Assembly (NCBI GenBank): GCA_030682575.1
Contig: JAUXNX010000016.1
Location: forward strand, 186,001-250,000
Reading direction: 5' to 3'
DNA: 64,000 bases
DNA from: Gammaproteobacteria bacterium
Lineage (GTDB): Bacteria > Pseudomonadota > Gammaproteobacteria > Pseudomonadales > Pseudohongiellaceae
The notes beneath the pieces were generated by a model. It was not told where the DNA came from, made no database searches, and saw only the letters and a program-made list of their open reading frames with translations. A program made the position numbers and the translations under genes. This document shows, in pieces, positions 55,797 through 64,000 of this stretch; position 1 is the first letter of the stretch, and each line of letters begins with the position of its first letter.

Positions 55797-56404
55797 CTGA
55801 TCACATCACTGCATACCCGTTGACCTGGCCAAACGGCTGGAAGCGCAGCAAGGTTCGCCAGCATTCGCAGTTCAGCAAGAAGACCGAGCGCACAAGGCGC
55901 GACGTCACGCTCACCGATGCCGTCACCTTTGTTCTCGACGAACTCAGACGCATGGAAGTGCGGGACTGGAACGTCATTATTTCCACCAATGTGGAACTTC
56001 GTCTGGATGGATTGCCGCGCGGGGGCAAGCCCGCCCCTGTCGACACCGGAGTGTCAGTCTGGTGGAAGGATGGAAACAAGCAGCTCGTTATTGCCATCGA
56101 CAAGTATTACCGGGTTGCAGACAACCTATACGCCATAGGAAAAACCATCGAAGCGATGCGCGGCATTGATCGCTGGGGCTCTGGCGAAATCCTTGAGCGC
56201 ACCTTCACAGGATTCCAAGCTCTTCCAAATCCCGACGCCGTGAACTGGCGTGACGTGCTCGACTACCGAGGTAATGATCTGGCTGAGTGCAAGGTTGCAT
56301 ATCGCCGTGCGATTGGCAATGCGCATCCGGACAGAGGCGGTAATGACGCTCAGGCAGCGATAGTCAACAAGGCGTGGGAAATGGCCCAAGGAGAGTTGTC
56401 ATGA
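55793..56404 (+). CDS. J-domain-like phage protein
   Basis: A 203-residue protein. Most of it is an alpha/beta domain of unknown type (FVLDELRRMEVRDWNVIISTNVELRLDG, SVWWKDGNKQLVIAIDKYYRV). The C-terminal 40 residues carry a J-domain-like AYRRAIGNAHPDRGGNDAQAAIVNKAWE with the HPD tripeptide. It probably recruits DnaK. Phage proteins of this layout are common in early operons. Confidence 0.75.
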   Translation: MTDHITAYPLTWPNGWKRSKVRQHSQFSKKTERTRRDVTLTDAVTFVLDELRRMEVRDWNVIISTNVELRLDGLPRGGKPAPVDTGVSVWWKDGNKQLVIAIDKYYRVADNLYAIGKTIEAMRGIDRWGSGEILERTFTGFQALPNPDAVNWRDVLDYRGNDLAECKVAYRRAIGNAHPDRGGNDAQAAIVNKAWEMAQGELS

Positions 56405-56631
56405 AGAACAAACTGACAGACCTGAACAATCATCTGTTTGCGCAGCTTGAGCGTCTCGGCGATGAGAGCCTCGATGGGGAGAAGCTGGAACAAGAGATCA
56501 ACAGGTCAAAGGCGATCGCTGGTGTTGCCGATCGCGTGATCCACAACGCTTCCTTGGTGCTAAAAGCCCAGCAAGCTTTCCACCAGGGAGAGTCACAGGC
56601 TCACCCCATGCTCTCCCAGGATCAAAAGTAA
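56401..56631 (+). CDS. hypothetical phage protein
   Basis: A 76-residue protein from ATG 56401 (ATGA overlap). LTDLNNHLFAQLERLGDESLDGEKLEQEINRSKAIAGVADRVI resembles small helical phage proteins that follow J-domain genes. Function unknown. Confidence 0.6.
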   Translation: MKNKLTDLNNHLFAQLERLGDESLDGEKLEQEINRSKAIAGVADRVIHNASLVLKAQQAFHQGESQAHPMLSQDQK

Positions 56632-57416
56632 TGAAATATACCCCAGAGCAGCTTCAGTTTCTCAAGGAGCAGTATCGCGTTCTCTTGCTGGACGAGCTCA
56701 CAGCTGCCTTCAATTCCAAGTACGGCGCCAGCAAAACGCGCACTGAAATTCACTCGACGCTGAAGAACCACGAATTCACCTGCGGCAGGCGCTCTGGCGA
56801 AGCCAACCTGGGAAAGTACAAGATACTGAATCCCGCGCAAGTCGAGTTCCTGCGGAAGCACTATCCGACCATGAGCCGCCGCGAGATTACTGCGGCCATC
56901 AACCAGGAATTCGGGCTCTCCCTCAAGTTGAGCCAGATCATCGCGTTCGTGAAAAACAACGGTATCAAGAGCGGACGCACAGGTCATTTCGTCCCTGGGC
57001 AAACATCTCACAACGCTGGAACGAAAGGGCTGATGAAGGCCAACTCTGGCAGTTTCAAGAAGGGGCAAACGCCGGACAACAGGCTGCCCGTCGGCACAGT
57101 CATAGTGGACTCATACGGTTACAAGAAAATCAAAGTGGCAGATCCGAGCGAGTGGGAGTTCGTCCACCGGCACCAGTGGGAGCAGGCTCACGGCCCCATC
57201 CCGGCAGGGCATGCGGTCGTCTTCGCTGATGGAGACAAGAACAACACAGCCCTGGATAACCTGGAGTGCATCCCCAGGGCAGAGCTCGGCGTCAGAAACA
57301 AGTTTGCCTATGGCGATGTTGCGGAGAAGCTGAAGCCAATTGCGAAGACTCTGGTCAAGCTCCGGATTAAAACCGGCGAGCTCCGGCGACGGAAGAAATC
57401 AGCGAGGGCGGCGTGA
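56631..57416 (+). CDS. HNH endonuclease with tandem HTH-like repeats
   Basis: A 261-residue protein. Two N-terminal repeats (EQLQFLKEQYRVLLLDELTAAFNSKYG and AQVEFLRKHYPTMSRREITAAINQEFG) look like DNA-reading helix-turn-helix units. An HNH core follows: GYKKIKVADPSEWEFVHRHQWEQAHGPIPAGHAVVFADGDKNNTALDNLECI. Such enzymes are often selfish homing nucleases in phage early operons. It is in tight 1- to 4-bp overlap with neighbours. Confidence 0.85.
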   Translation: MKYTPEQLQFLKEQYRVLLLDELTAAFNSKYGASKTRTEIHSTLKNHEFTCGRRSGEANLGKYKILNPAQVEFLRKHYPTMSRREITAAINQEFGLSLKLSQIIAFVKNNGIKSGRTGHFVPGQTSHNAGTKGLMKANSGSFKKGQTPDNRLPVGTVIVDSYGYKKIKVADPSEWEFVHRHQWEQAHGPIPAGHAVVFADGDKNNTALDNLECIPRAELGVRNKFAYGDVAEKLKPIAKTLVKLRIKTGELRRRKKSARAA

Positions 57417-57826
57417 TGACAGTTACCTCAGTAATTCAGCCGAAGCGCCCGACCTCCCCGGACTGGAAGCTGATGGATGTTCTTCCGAACCTCGGATTTC
57501 CTGCAGAGCGATGGTATAGCCGGTTCGGACATCTGGCGATCACAGCAGTTGAGGTAGTAGAGAACAGTGGGCTCGGCCCCGAGTATCACGTTTCTTTCAG
57601 CAAGAACGGTGGGCGCGTATCAGCTGACGAAGTGCCTGGCCTGCTGAAGGTGTTCGGCATGGAAGGCTCCGACGAAGACAACCATGTGCCAGGAGCAATC
57701 GCCAGAAATTTCTGGATGCCAGTAGCGGAGCGGTTGCACGGGTATGTATGCCCATGCAAGGACACAGAGCCAGTGGTGATTGAAGGCGACTACGAATGGC
57801 GGCCAATTGATGAGGGGAAAGCGTGA
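57416..57826 (+). CDS. hypothetical phage protein
   Basis: A 136-residue protein (LGFPAERWYSRFGHLAITAVEVVENSGLGPEYHVSFSKNG), probably alpha/beta, with a short cysteine pair (YVCPC). No family recognised. Early operon; ATG 57416 chosen over the in-frame GTG 57413. Confidence 0.55.
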   Translation: MTVTSVIQPKRPTSPDWKLMDVLPNLGFPAERWYSRFGHLAITAVEVVENSGLGPEYHVSFSKNGGRVSADEVPGLLKVFGMEGSDEDNHVPGAIARNFWMPVAERLHGYVCPCKDTEPVVIEGDYEWRPIDEGKA

Positions 57827-58152
57827 TGGGTTCCTGTGAGTACGTCAGAGAGTACTACAAGGTGCCGGCTGAGATCGGCAGGCGAGTCATCGTCAATGGA
57901 AAGCTTGGCGTGATTGCCGAGGACAGAGGCAACTACATCGGCGTGAACTTCGATGCGGACAAGCCCGGAGTCATCAACAACTGCCACCCAACATGGCAGG
58001 TTGTGTATGGAGAGATGGGGCCAATTCGCAAGATGACTCGCAGCCAACAGCGATACGAAAGATACCGCGAGTACTCCGATTGCTTCGACAGCTTCAGGGA
58101 TTTCCTTGCATGGGATTCAGAGCCGGAGCGTGAATGGAACAGGAGATGGTGA
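57826..58152 (+). CDS. hypothetical phage protein
   Basis: A 108-residue protein: KVPAEIGRRVIVNGKLGVIAEDRGNYIGVNFDADKPG, a small beta-barrel-like pattern seen in phage proteins that bind nucleic acid or regulators; the C-terminus is Tyr/Arg-rich. AGGGG lies 8 bases upstream of ATG 57826. Confidence 0.55.
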   Translation: MGSCEYVREYYKVPAEIGRRVIVNGKLGVIAEDRGNYIGVNFDADKPGVINNCHPTWQVVYGEMGPIRKMTRSQQRYERYREYSDCFDSFRDFLAWDSEPEREWNRRW

Positions 58153-58409
58153 TGGGCTACGCACAGAAGCCATATCAACCGAATCTGTTCACGCCTGGCG
58201 GCAAGCCTTTTACACCACGGGCGATGGCTGACGAGACAAAGCTGTCCGTGCTCACAAGCCTTGGCGCGCTCTACGGACAGATCTCCATGGATGAACCTTG
58301 CCCGGTTTGCACCGCCCCACAGATTTTCATTGTCCCGATCCCTGCAGCTTTCGCGTACTGCAAGGATTGTGGCTGGCACATTGATGACATTTTTGAAGAG
58401 GAAGCGTGA
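58152..58409 (+). CDS. small zinc-ribbon-like protein
   Basis: An 85-residue protein from ATG 58152 (AGGAG seven bases upstream). Two cysteine pairs, CPVC and CKDC, 23 residues apart, suggest a zinc ribbon (DEPCPVCTAPQIFIVPIPAAFAYCKDCGW). Possibly a nucleic-acid-binding accessory in the early operon. Confidence 0.6.
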   Translation: MGYAQKPYQPNLFTPGGKPFTPRAMADETKLSVLTSLGALYGQISMDEPCPVCTAPQIFIVPIPAAFAYCKDCGWHIDDIFEEEA

Positions 58410-58999
58410 TGAGAGGTATGAGAATGGCAAAACCCAGCGAGAAGGATATCGAGTGCGGCGGCAAGCTTATGCAGATACTCAACGCTATCGATGGGCGTTT
58501 CGGTGGGCCATTTCCAACTGATGGCCCAGAGGATCTGCTTGCGCTGCTGGGGGACGATGAGTTTGATTCAGACCGGGTCGAGCATCTTCAAGCGCTATAC
58601 AACAGCCTGGCGGCACTGCTCAGAACATCAGCGTCATTCCACAACAGGATCATTGCTGGAATGTGCTACGTCATCATGTATGACAAGAACGAGATCATCG
58701 ATCCCGATTCAGACACGCTGGATTTACATCCTCGTTTTAAAGCGCCAGCCGATTCAGCAGTGCCCGAACCGGACGCCACCCTGGCCGTCGACCTGCTCAG
58801 CGCTCTCGAAGCATCGACTCGCGAGATGATCGCAGAGCGTGACTGCTTCTATGAGGGATGCAGCAATGACGAAGGTGTAATCCCTGACGATGAAGACCGC
58901 GATGCCTTGAGTGACATGGATGCAGCGATCGACAGGAACCAGGCAGTGATAGCCCGGGCCAAGAGCTTCCACCAAGCACCAGGCAGGAGTGCGACATGA
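58409..58999 (+). CDS. hypothetical phage protein
   Basis: A 196-residue acidic protein (GPEDLLALLGDDEFDSDRVEHLQALYNSLAALL, RDALSDMDAAIDRNQAVIARAKS). No domain recognised. Starts at ATG 58409 inside a GTGATG; ATG 58424 is possible. Confidence 0.5.
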   Translation: MRGMRMAKPSEKDIECGGKLMQILNAIDGRFGGPFPTDGPEDLLALLGDDEFDSDRVEHLQALYNSLAALLRTSASFHNRIIAGMCYVIMYDKNEIIDPDSDTLDLHPRFKAPADSAVPEPDATLAVDLLSALEASTREMIAERDCFYEGCSNDEGVIPDDEDRDALSDMDAAIDRNQAVIARAKSFHQAPGRSAT

Positions 59000-59556
59000 C
59001 ACTTACCCAGCAGCGCCAGGAATACATGCGCAAATTTGCTGGCATCAAATCCAGCGCAGAAATGGCGACAGACCTTGGTATCTCGAAGACGAATGTTTCG
59101 GTGATTGCTCACAAGGCAGGCATCAGTCTGGCAATGCCAAAGCTGAAGAAATCTGCCAAAGGTGCTCCGAAGCCGAAGCAGAAACCGGTCAGCCGGATAT
59201 CCGCACCCACCGAGAAGCAGATCGAGACGATGAAAACCTTCGGCGGGAAAATCCCGTTCAAAGAGTTGGCCAAGCTGGTGGGCATGTCTCAGTCGACTCT
59301 ACGCATTGAGGCCTCCAAGCGCGGCATTGGCATTCGATTCCAGAAGAAACCAGCACCCAGAGCCAAGAAGCCGAAGGCGCCGAAACCGGAGAAGCCTGCG
59401 GTTTCCGTGACGATGGAGTCGGAAAGAAAACTTGAGGAGGCAAGCAGGCTTCTACGCACTGCAGGCTGGACAGTACTTCGACCAGATCCGTTCCTGACTA
59501 TCGATCGGCAAAGACTTCAAAACAACAATCAATCATCAGCAGGGTCGTCACTATGA
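58996..59556 (+). CDS. protein with two HTH-like units and basic linker
   Basis: A 186-residue basic protein. KFAGIKSSAEMATDLGISKTNVSVIAHKAG and TFGGKIPFKELAKLVGMSQSTLRIEASKRG are two helix-turn-helix-like repeats joined by Lys/Pro-rich linkers. It is probably DNA-binding. It precedes an XRE-type gene in the operon, overlapping by 4 bp. Confidence 0.6.
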   Translation: MTLTQQRQEYMRKFAGIKSSAEMATDLGISKTNVSVIAHKAGISLAMPKLKKSAKGAPKPKQKPVSRISAPTEKQIETMKTFGGKIPFKELAKLVGMSQSTLRIEASKRGIGIRFQKKPAPRAKKPKAPKPEKPAVSVTMESERKLEEASRLLRTAGWTVLRPDPFLTIDRQRLQNNNQSSAGSSL

Positions 59557-59801
59557 ATGAGAACTCTAAGTTCACGCCAGCCACACTCTTCGCCAAGAAG
59601 AAACTCAGGCAGACCAGGCTCGATAAAGGCTGGACTGTCAATCACGCTGCACAGCAAATAGGAATAGAGCGGAAGGTTCTGGAAGACGTCGAGGCCACGC
59701 GCTACTACGGCTGTCATCTGTCACTGGATCGAATGCTCCAGATTTGTAAGGCATATGGATTGTCGCTGAATGATTTGGTCAAGCCTGGGAGAGCGCGGTA
59801 A
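59553..59801 (+). CDS. XRE-type helix-turn-helix regulator
   Basis: An 82-residue protein. LFAKKKLRQTRLDKGWTVNHAAQQIGIERKVLEDVEATRYYG is a Xre/Cro-type helix-turn-helix, with LSLDRMLQICKAYGLSLNDLV completing the fold. A plausible regulator of the early operon or of the nucleic-acid genes after it. Confidence 0.75.
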   Translation: MNENSKFTPATLFAKKKLRQTRLDKGWTVNHAAQQIGIERKVLEDVEATRYYGCHLSLDRMLQICKAYGLSLNDLVKPGRAR

Positions 59802-60979
59802 TGGCTGATCAAACTGGCATCGAGTGGTGCGACTCTACGCACAACGAATGGATAGGCTGTACCCGCGTGTCGCCTGCCTGCGATCACTGCTATGCCGCTG
59901 TGAGCACGCCCGCACGAACTCATGGCATTGAATGGGGCGCCGGGAAGCCCAGAACCCGCACGAAAATTGCGAACAGAATGCGTCCACGACGCTGGAACAG
60001 AAAAACTTTCTTCCAGTGCGACGACTGCAGATGGCGAGGAGATAACCCCGCATCGGAGCAGTGTGAGAGCACGGATGATCCCGTGTGTCCGAAGTGCGCC
60101 GGGACGGTTAGCGAAGCCCGTCGCCGCGTCTTCTGCTCTTCCCTGTCCGACTGGCTCGACAACGAAGTGCCCATAGAGTGGCTGGTGGACCTCTTGGACA
60201 CGATCAGGGTGACGCCGAGCCTTGACTGGCTGTTGCTTACAAAGCGTATTGGAAACTGGCGACAGCGCATACACGCCTCGCTTGCTTACATTGAACAGAG
60301 CCGCACTGGTGATACGGCGAACGCTCTCAGATGTTTTGCTATATCAAAATGGCTTCATGACTGGCTCGAAGGCAACGCTCCAGCAAATGTCCAGCTAGGC
60401 ATTACGGTAATCAATCAGCCTGAAGTTGACCGAGACGTGGGAAGGCTTCTCGCTGTTCCAGCTCGCATTCACTTTCTGAGCGTCGAGCCAATGTTGGGGC
60501 CAATCGAATTGCCTTGGGCATTTCCTGATATTCGTACTTCTTGCTGTCATGTCTGCGGCTTCCGCACTAACGCAGTGGGCGGCTTATGTCCTAACGATGG
60601 GCATGCGCTCCGCGGCGATATCGGGATTAATTGGATCATCTGCGGCGGCGAGTCCGGGTACAGCGCTCGGCCCATGCACTTAGATTGGGTGAAGTCTTTG
60701 CGCGATCAGTGCGTAGCTGCTGGCGTCCCTTTTCTTTTCAAACAGTGGGGCGAGTGGCTGCCAAGCGACGAGTTCACTCCTGAGCTGAATGCCGAGGATG
60801 GTAACTGGCCACACCACGGAAACAGCAAGTGGCCATACCTCGATTATCACGACGGCGATCAGGAATGGCGCGAGTGGCCGGCGCCCGGAGAAGAATCAGT
60901 CTGGCGGGTCGGGAAAAAGCGCGCTGGGCGAAGACTAGATGGCCGCACATGGGATCAGTACCCGGAGGTGCCGGCATGA
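59801..60979 (+). CDS. DUF5131 (phage Gp37/Gp68-type) protein
   Basis: A 392-residue protein. The N-terminal GIEWCDSTHNEWIGCTRVSPACDHCYA cysteine pattern (metal or Fe-S-like), DWLLLTKRIGNWRQRI, LSVEPMLGPIELPW and NWIICGGESGYSARPMHLDWVKSLRDQC are diagnostic of DUF5131. Homologues are common in phages and near radical-SAM-like proteins; the function is not known. An extra four-cysteine insert (CDDCRWRG...CPKC) is present at residues about 70-110. Confidence 0.88.
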   Translation: MADQTGIEWCDSTHNEWIGCTRVSPACDHCYAAVSTPARTHGIEWGAGKPRTRTKIANRMRPRRWNRKTFFQCDDCRWRGDNPASEQCESTDDPVCPKCAGTVSEARRRVFCSSLSDWLDNEVPIEWLVDLLDTIRVTPSLDWLLLTKRIGNWRQRIHASLAYIEQSRTGDTANALRCFAISKWLHDWLEGNAPANVQLGITVINQPEVDRDVGRLLAVPARIHFLSVEPMLGPIELPWAFPDIRTSCCHVCGFRTNAVGGLCPNDGHALRGDIGINWIICGGESGYSARPMHLDWVKSLRDQCVAAGVPFLFKQWGEWLPSDEFTPELNAEDGNWPHHGNSKWPYLDYHDGDQEWREWPAPGEESVWRVGKKRAGRRLDGRTWDQYPEVPA

Positions 60980-61812
60980 AAGCCGATTTGATAAAGCAGG
61001 CGATCCCGTCTGAGTCCGCATTGTGCGAATTCTTCATGGAGGAGTTCAATAGCCTCGACGGATGGATCTGCTACCCAGAGACGGGCGAGTTCGACATCCT
61101 GGTTGTGCATGAATCCGGCCGTCAAATAGGAGTGGAAGCAAAGCTGCAGCTGAATGCCAAAGTCGCAGACCAGATTCTTCCTTCACGCCATTGGTATAGC
61201 CAAGACGGCAAAGGCCCAGATCACCGGCTTGTGATCGTCCGTAGCATTACAGAGGCAAACGCTGGCATTGCCAAGATGCTGAAAATGATGGGTGTCGATG
61301 TCTGGTCACCCTGGGTTAGCGAACAATCTAGAAGAAATCCCATAACTCGTGATTACGAGATCTTCACAAAAGTGGAATTCCAGATTTCCACCAAGCTCTG
61401 GGAAGACGACCGTTGCTCGAAAGCTGATCATCACAATGGACACTGGGCCTGCGCGCTGTACGACTGGAACCCGAAAGAGCGTCTACAGGTGCCGGGGGCT
61501 GTCCCGAACCACCCGGCTGGAGTGCCAGCGCCAGTGAGAATGACGCCATGGAAACAGGCGGCCGTCAGGGTCTTCGCCAGGCTGCGCAAGCAAGGCTATA
61601 TCACCACCAAACAAATTGCGGCCGAAGGCTGTAGCCCGACCGTATGGACGCAGAAATGGCTGGACCGCCACGCCGAGCGCGGTAAGTGGATCGAGACAGA
61701 CCGTTTACCAGCATTGGACAAACAGCATCCTGAACTTTTCGAAATCGCGATGAATGCGGAGTTGACCCCCGAACCCGGCACCCGGGATCTGCATCTGGAG
61801 GTAAGATCATGA
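60976..61812 (+). CDS. PD-(D/E)xK nuclease-like protein with winged-helix tail
   Basis: A 278-residue protein from ATG 60976 (ATGA overlap). TGEFDILVVHESGRQIGVEAKLQLN has the Asp followed by E-A-K of PD-(D/E)xK nucleases (residues about 34-60). The C-terminal FARLRKQGYITTKQIAAEGCSPTVWTQKWLDRH looks like a winged helix. It may cut DNA in recombination or in competition with other phages. Confidence 0.6.
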   Translation: MKADLIKQAIPSESALCEFFMEEFNSLDGWICYPETGEFDILVVHESGRQIGVEAKLQLNAKVADQILPSRHWYSQDGKGPDHRLVIVRSITEANAGIAKMLKMMGVDVWSPWVSEQSRRNPITRDYEIFTKVEFQISTKLWEDDRCSKADHHNGHWACALYDWNPKERLQVPGAVPNHPAGVPAPVRMTPWKQAAVRVFARLRKQGYITTKQIAAEGCSPTVWTQKWLDRHAERGKWIETDRLPALDKQHPELFEIAMNAELTPEPGTRDLHLEVRS

Positions 61813-62531
61813 AAGCCACCCCCATGCTCATGCAGGGCCCGCTCGTTCTGGCATCACTTCGCAACGAGAAAACTCACACCAGGCGCCTCAGCGGATTGGA
61901 ATCAATCAATGCAGCGCCAGACATGTGGTCACTGCTCAGTGCAGGGCGCCTGGATAGCGAAGAGCACCAGCACCACGGCAAGTACGGTGCGACGTTTTCA
62001 GGCCCTGAGTATTCCGTCTTCGTTCCCTGCAGATATGGTGCGCCAGGCGATCTGATCTGGATCAAGGAAACTTTCTACGCCTGGGGACGATGGGAGACAC
62101 GCTTCAGCCAGAAGAAAGAGCGTGACGAGTGGCACTTCGTGGACATGACTCTCGAGTGCGGCAAGGAGTATCGATACGCAGCCGATGGCATGTTCACCTC
62201 TGCGAAGAAGAACTGCGTGACACCGGACTGGCACATGCGCCCGGCCATCTTCATGCCACGCCAGGTCAGCAGACTCACCGCGCAACTGATCAGCGTACGG
62301 GTAGAGAGGATCCAAAGCATCACCGAAGCAGCTGCAAAAGCAGAAGGCACGAAGCTCACAGCACAGCCTCAGCGATCGGCAGCACCCCTCACCTACCGCC
62401 TTTGCTTTTCCCATATGTGGGTGCAGATCAATGGCGTGAACAGCTGGGCAAATAACGACTGGGTGTTCGACCTGGAATACAAGGCGATTGCTCAGAACAT
62501 TGATGCCGTGATTTCCAAAGGAGAGTACTGA
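61809..62531 (+). CDS. ASCH-like phage protein
   Basis: A 240-residue protein. MLMQGPLVLASLRNEKTHTRRLSGL, YGAPGDLIWIKETFYAW and IFMPRQVSRLTAQLISVRVERIQSITEAAAKAEG match the ASCH-type pattern of phage proteins that bind nucleic acid or act on nucleotides. Function not established. 4-bp overlap with the gene before it. Confidence 0.72.
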   Translation: MKATPMLMQGPLVLASLRNEKTHTRRLSGLESINAAPDMWSLLSAGRLDSEEHQHHGKYGATFSGPEYSVFVPCRYGAPGDLIWIKETFYAWGRWETRFSQKKERDEWHFVDMTLECGKEYRYAADGMFTSAKKNCVTPDWHMRPAIFMPRQVSRLTAQLISVRVERIQSITEAAAKAEGTKLTAQPQRSAAPLTYRLCFSHMWVQINGVNSWANNDWVFDLEYKAIAQNIDAVISKGEY

Positions 62532-62728
62532 TGGCAACAACAGTGAACTGTGACATCTGCAAGCAGGAGCTCAAGGGCCCGAATCTGTTCATGATGGATG
62601 GTGGCGTTTATTCAATTGCCGTGCATCCGCATCACGTACCTCCTGGCCTCAAAAAAATTGAAGACATCTGTGCACGATGCCTGGCAAAGAGAATGAAGCC
62701 GTTGGAAGACATGGAGACCGCAGCGTGA
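62531..62728 (+). CDS. small zinc-finger-like protein
   Basis: A 65-residue protein with VNCDICKQELKGPNLF and IEDICARCLAKRM, two CxxC pairs that could hold one zinc. Early operon accessory protein of unknown role. Confidence 0.6.
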   Translation: MATTVNCDICKQELKGPNLFMMDGGVYSIAVHPHHVPPGLKKIEDICARCLAKRMKPLEDMETAA

Positions 62729-63213
62729 ACAACAGTGCCATCATCGCCAGTTGCCAGCAGTACCGGTACGCACTGACCAGAGCCCCGCTCGCGGCGGTGG
62801 TAAGCAATCCACCGGCTGTCTTCATCATGCTGAACCCCAGCACCGCAGACGCCACACAGGACGATCCAACGATACGCCGCTGCAGAGGCTTTGCCAGCAG
62901 CTGGGGAGCGAACGGCATTGTCGTTGTGAATCTCTATGGTCTGCGAGCAACGGATCCTGCAGCGCTGTGGCAGCACCCTGATCCTGTCGGGCCAGAGAAC
63001 GATGAATGGATCCGCCGATTCGCACTCGAGGCAAAGTCAGTGGTCTGCGCCTGGGGTACGAATGCCAGGGCGGATCGCGTCAAGACAGTGACTTCGATGC
63101 TCATCGATGCAGGCGTGCACCTGCTGTGTCTGGGAGTTACCAAGCACGGAGCGCCACGACACCCGCTTTATATTCGAGCAGACCAGGAACTGGAGGCGTA
63201 CACCCTGTGCTGA
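62725..63213 (+). CDS. DUF1643 protein
   Basis: A 162-residue protein from GTG 62725 (GTGA overlap). YRYALTR, AVFIMLNPSTADATQDDPTIRRCRGFASSWGANGIVVVNLYGLRATDP and LCLGVTKHGAPRHPLYI are the family's signature. DUF1643 proteins appear widely in phages and mobile elements without known function. Confidence 0.88.
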   Translation: MNNSAIIASCQQYRYALTRAPLAAVVSNPPAVFIMLNPSTADATQDDPTIRRCRGFASSWGANGIVVVNLYGLRATDPAALWQHPDPVGPENDEWIRRFALEAKSVVCAWGTNARADRVKTVTSMLIDAGVHLLCLGVTKHGAPRHPLYIRADQELEAYTLC

Positions 63214-63506
63214 TCGCAATTGACTACGACAAGACATGGACCCTTGACCCACATTTGTGGGAGATATTCGCGGGCAATTGTCGCCTCTACGGCCACCGGC
63301 TAATTTGCGTTACGGGCAGACATCCATCACAGCCAGTGCCGCTTCAAATGCCGATCGTGTATGCACACAATGAATTCAAACGCCGAGCTGCAGAACGAGC
63401 TGGGTACAAGGTGGACATCTGGATTGATGACATGCCGGGGGTCATCGAGGACACCCGCATTCTTTCATTCGATGATGATGGCGCTACGGCGCGGGAGGAT
63501 TCATGA
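63207..63506 (+). CDS. HAD-like phosphatase
   Basis: A 99-residue protein from GTG 63207; the frame upstream is open but overlaps DUF1643. LIAIDYDKTWTLDPHLWEIF carries the DxDxT catalytic motif and WIDDMPGVI the late aspartates of the HAD superfamily. It is short, with a minimal cap, like phage HAD proteins that act on nucleic-acid 3' or 5' ends. Confidence 0.7.
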   Translation: MLIAIDYDKTWTLDPHLWEIFAGNCRLYGHRLICVTGRHPSQPVPLQMPIVYAHNEFKRRAAERAGYKVDIWIDDMPGVIEDTRILSFDDDGATAREDS

Positions 63507-63778
63507 CACTCGGTAAATTTATAGTTTGCACCATCGGCGTCGTGCTGGCATCGATATATTTCGTAACTGCATATGTCGGGGCGAAGCATCAGGAGGCCAC
63601 TGTCCGGATCGCTGAGCTCGCAGTTGAGGCTGCCCGCATCGAATTGCGGCATCTGGAATTGTGGGGCGAGCTGTGTGTCACCTACGAAGCATGGAAGCAC
63701 CATCAGCAGTACATAGGAAAAGACCTCATGAACGGAAAGTGCGATGACGTAATCTCGGCGCAGGAGTCAAACCAATGA
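63503..63778 (+). CDS. small membrane-anchored protein
   Basis: A 91-residue protein with one N-terminal transmembrane helix (KFIVCTIGVVLASIYFVTAYVG) and a helical cytoplasmic or periplasmic part (AELAVEAARIELRHLELWGEL). Function unknown. Confidence 0.6.
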   Translation: MTLGKFIVCTIGVVLASIYFVTAYVGAKHQEATVRIAELAVEAARIELRHLELWGELCVTYEAWKHHQQYIGKDLMNGKCDDVISAQESNQ

Positions 63779-64000
63779 GCATGCAACCTATATCGCCAGA
63801 CAAGAACGGCACGATGCGATTCCATGAAAACAAGATCGTTCGCGATCTTCTCGACTTCGCATCATCACGCGGCTTCGGCCTGAACGAGATCGCATGCGGC
63901 GATTACACGCGCGAGGACCGGCAACAGCTTGCACAGTTGATCGGTTACAGCCTGAGCGGATATAGCGAATTGTCCTATGTCGATGATGAGAGTTTCGCTG
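63775..64000 (+). CDS. early phage protein, partial (cut by right edge)
   Basis: ATG 63775 overlaps the preceding stop (ATGA). The readable part encodes MSMQPISPDKNGTMRFHENKI, then VRDLLDFASSRGFGLNEIACGDYTREDRQQLAQLIGYSLSG, a pattern of small helical phage proteins. The frame is open to the window end. Confidence 0.6.
   Translation, partial: MSMQPISPDKNGTMRFHENKIVRDLLDFASSRGFGLNEIACGDYTREDRQQLAQLIGYSLSGYSELSYVDDESFA

Noticed and set aside
49852-64000. Integrase/excisionase within the window
   Set aside because: No tyrosine or serine recombinase motifs were seen in any gene; it is expected beyond the right edge.

Overview
The window is a stretch of gammaproteobacterial chromosome (about 1-8264) followed by most of a large lambda-like siphovirus prophage (about 8265 to beyond the right edge). 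Host type is inferred from a tRNA-Cys/tRNA-Leu(UAA) pair in the order of the enterobacterial glyW-cysT-leuZ operon, a YajD-type HNH protein, and moderately GC-rich genes for periplasmic PQQ dehydrogenase, cytochrome c and acetoin/2-oxo-acid dehydrogenase E1 subunits. The genus cannot be fixed from the sequence alone.

Chromosomal part. Gene order is: PQQ-dependent sugar dehydrogenase (minus, cut by the left edge); cytochrome c and E1alpha/E1beta (plus, operon); a flavin-type split-barrel protein coupled to a split-barrel/GAF/DNA-binding regulator (minus); GFA-family protein, two GNAT acetyltransferases and YajD (minus); tRNA-Leu; and the 3' part of a tRNA-Cys that ends abruptly in the anticodon stem at 8264. 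That break is read as the left attachment junction: the prophage sits in tRNA-Cys.

Prophage layout, read from the immunity region outward. Divergent regulators lie at 47.9-48.9 kb: a Cro-like gene (minus) and a self-cleaving CI-type repressor (plus), with 16-bp operators GTTTAG-N4-CTAAAC at 48162 and 48209 and two more at 49769 and 49803. The last overlaps a TTGACA promoter. The minus-strand arm runs leftward: a replication gene carrying an iteron-like origin, two DNA methyltransferases, a RuvC-like resolvase, a Bro-N antirepressor, small genes, two terminators, lysis genes including a lipase, HNH, terminase, portal, ClpP-type protease, HK97 capsid, connectors, a large sugar-modification-like cassette, tail tube, gpG/gpT-type chaperones with an A10 frameshift site, tape measure, tail tip, gpJ and collagen-like fibre genes, and a cargo gene beside the attachment site. 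An initiator-type tRNA gene (CAU) sits at 47.3 kb. The plus-strand arm (49.8-64 kb) is a tightly overlapping early operon under a repressor-controlled promoter. No integrase is seen; in this layout it should lie beyond 64 kb.

The most striking content is a complete diversity-generating retroelement (DGR) at 53.0-55.6 kb in the early operon. It has two tandem minimal C-type-lectin-fold target genes with 95-bp variable repeats, an Avd-like accessory gene, and a reverse transcriptase with YVDD. The 95-bp template repeat lies inside the 5' end of the reverse transcriptase reading frame. Every difference between template and variable repeats falls on a template adenine (13 in one, 14 in the other), except one G/C difference at the 3' end. 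This is direct sequence evidence of past adenine-directed mutagenic retrohoming into both targets.

Other notable items are the enzyme cassette (glycosyltransferase-like, methyltransferase, 2OG-Fe oxygenase and DUF115-like genes) between the head-tail adaptor and the tail-completion genes, an out-of-frame overlap carrying a second DUF115-like gene, and the origin-like repeats inside the replication gene.
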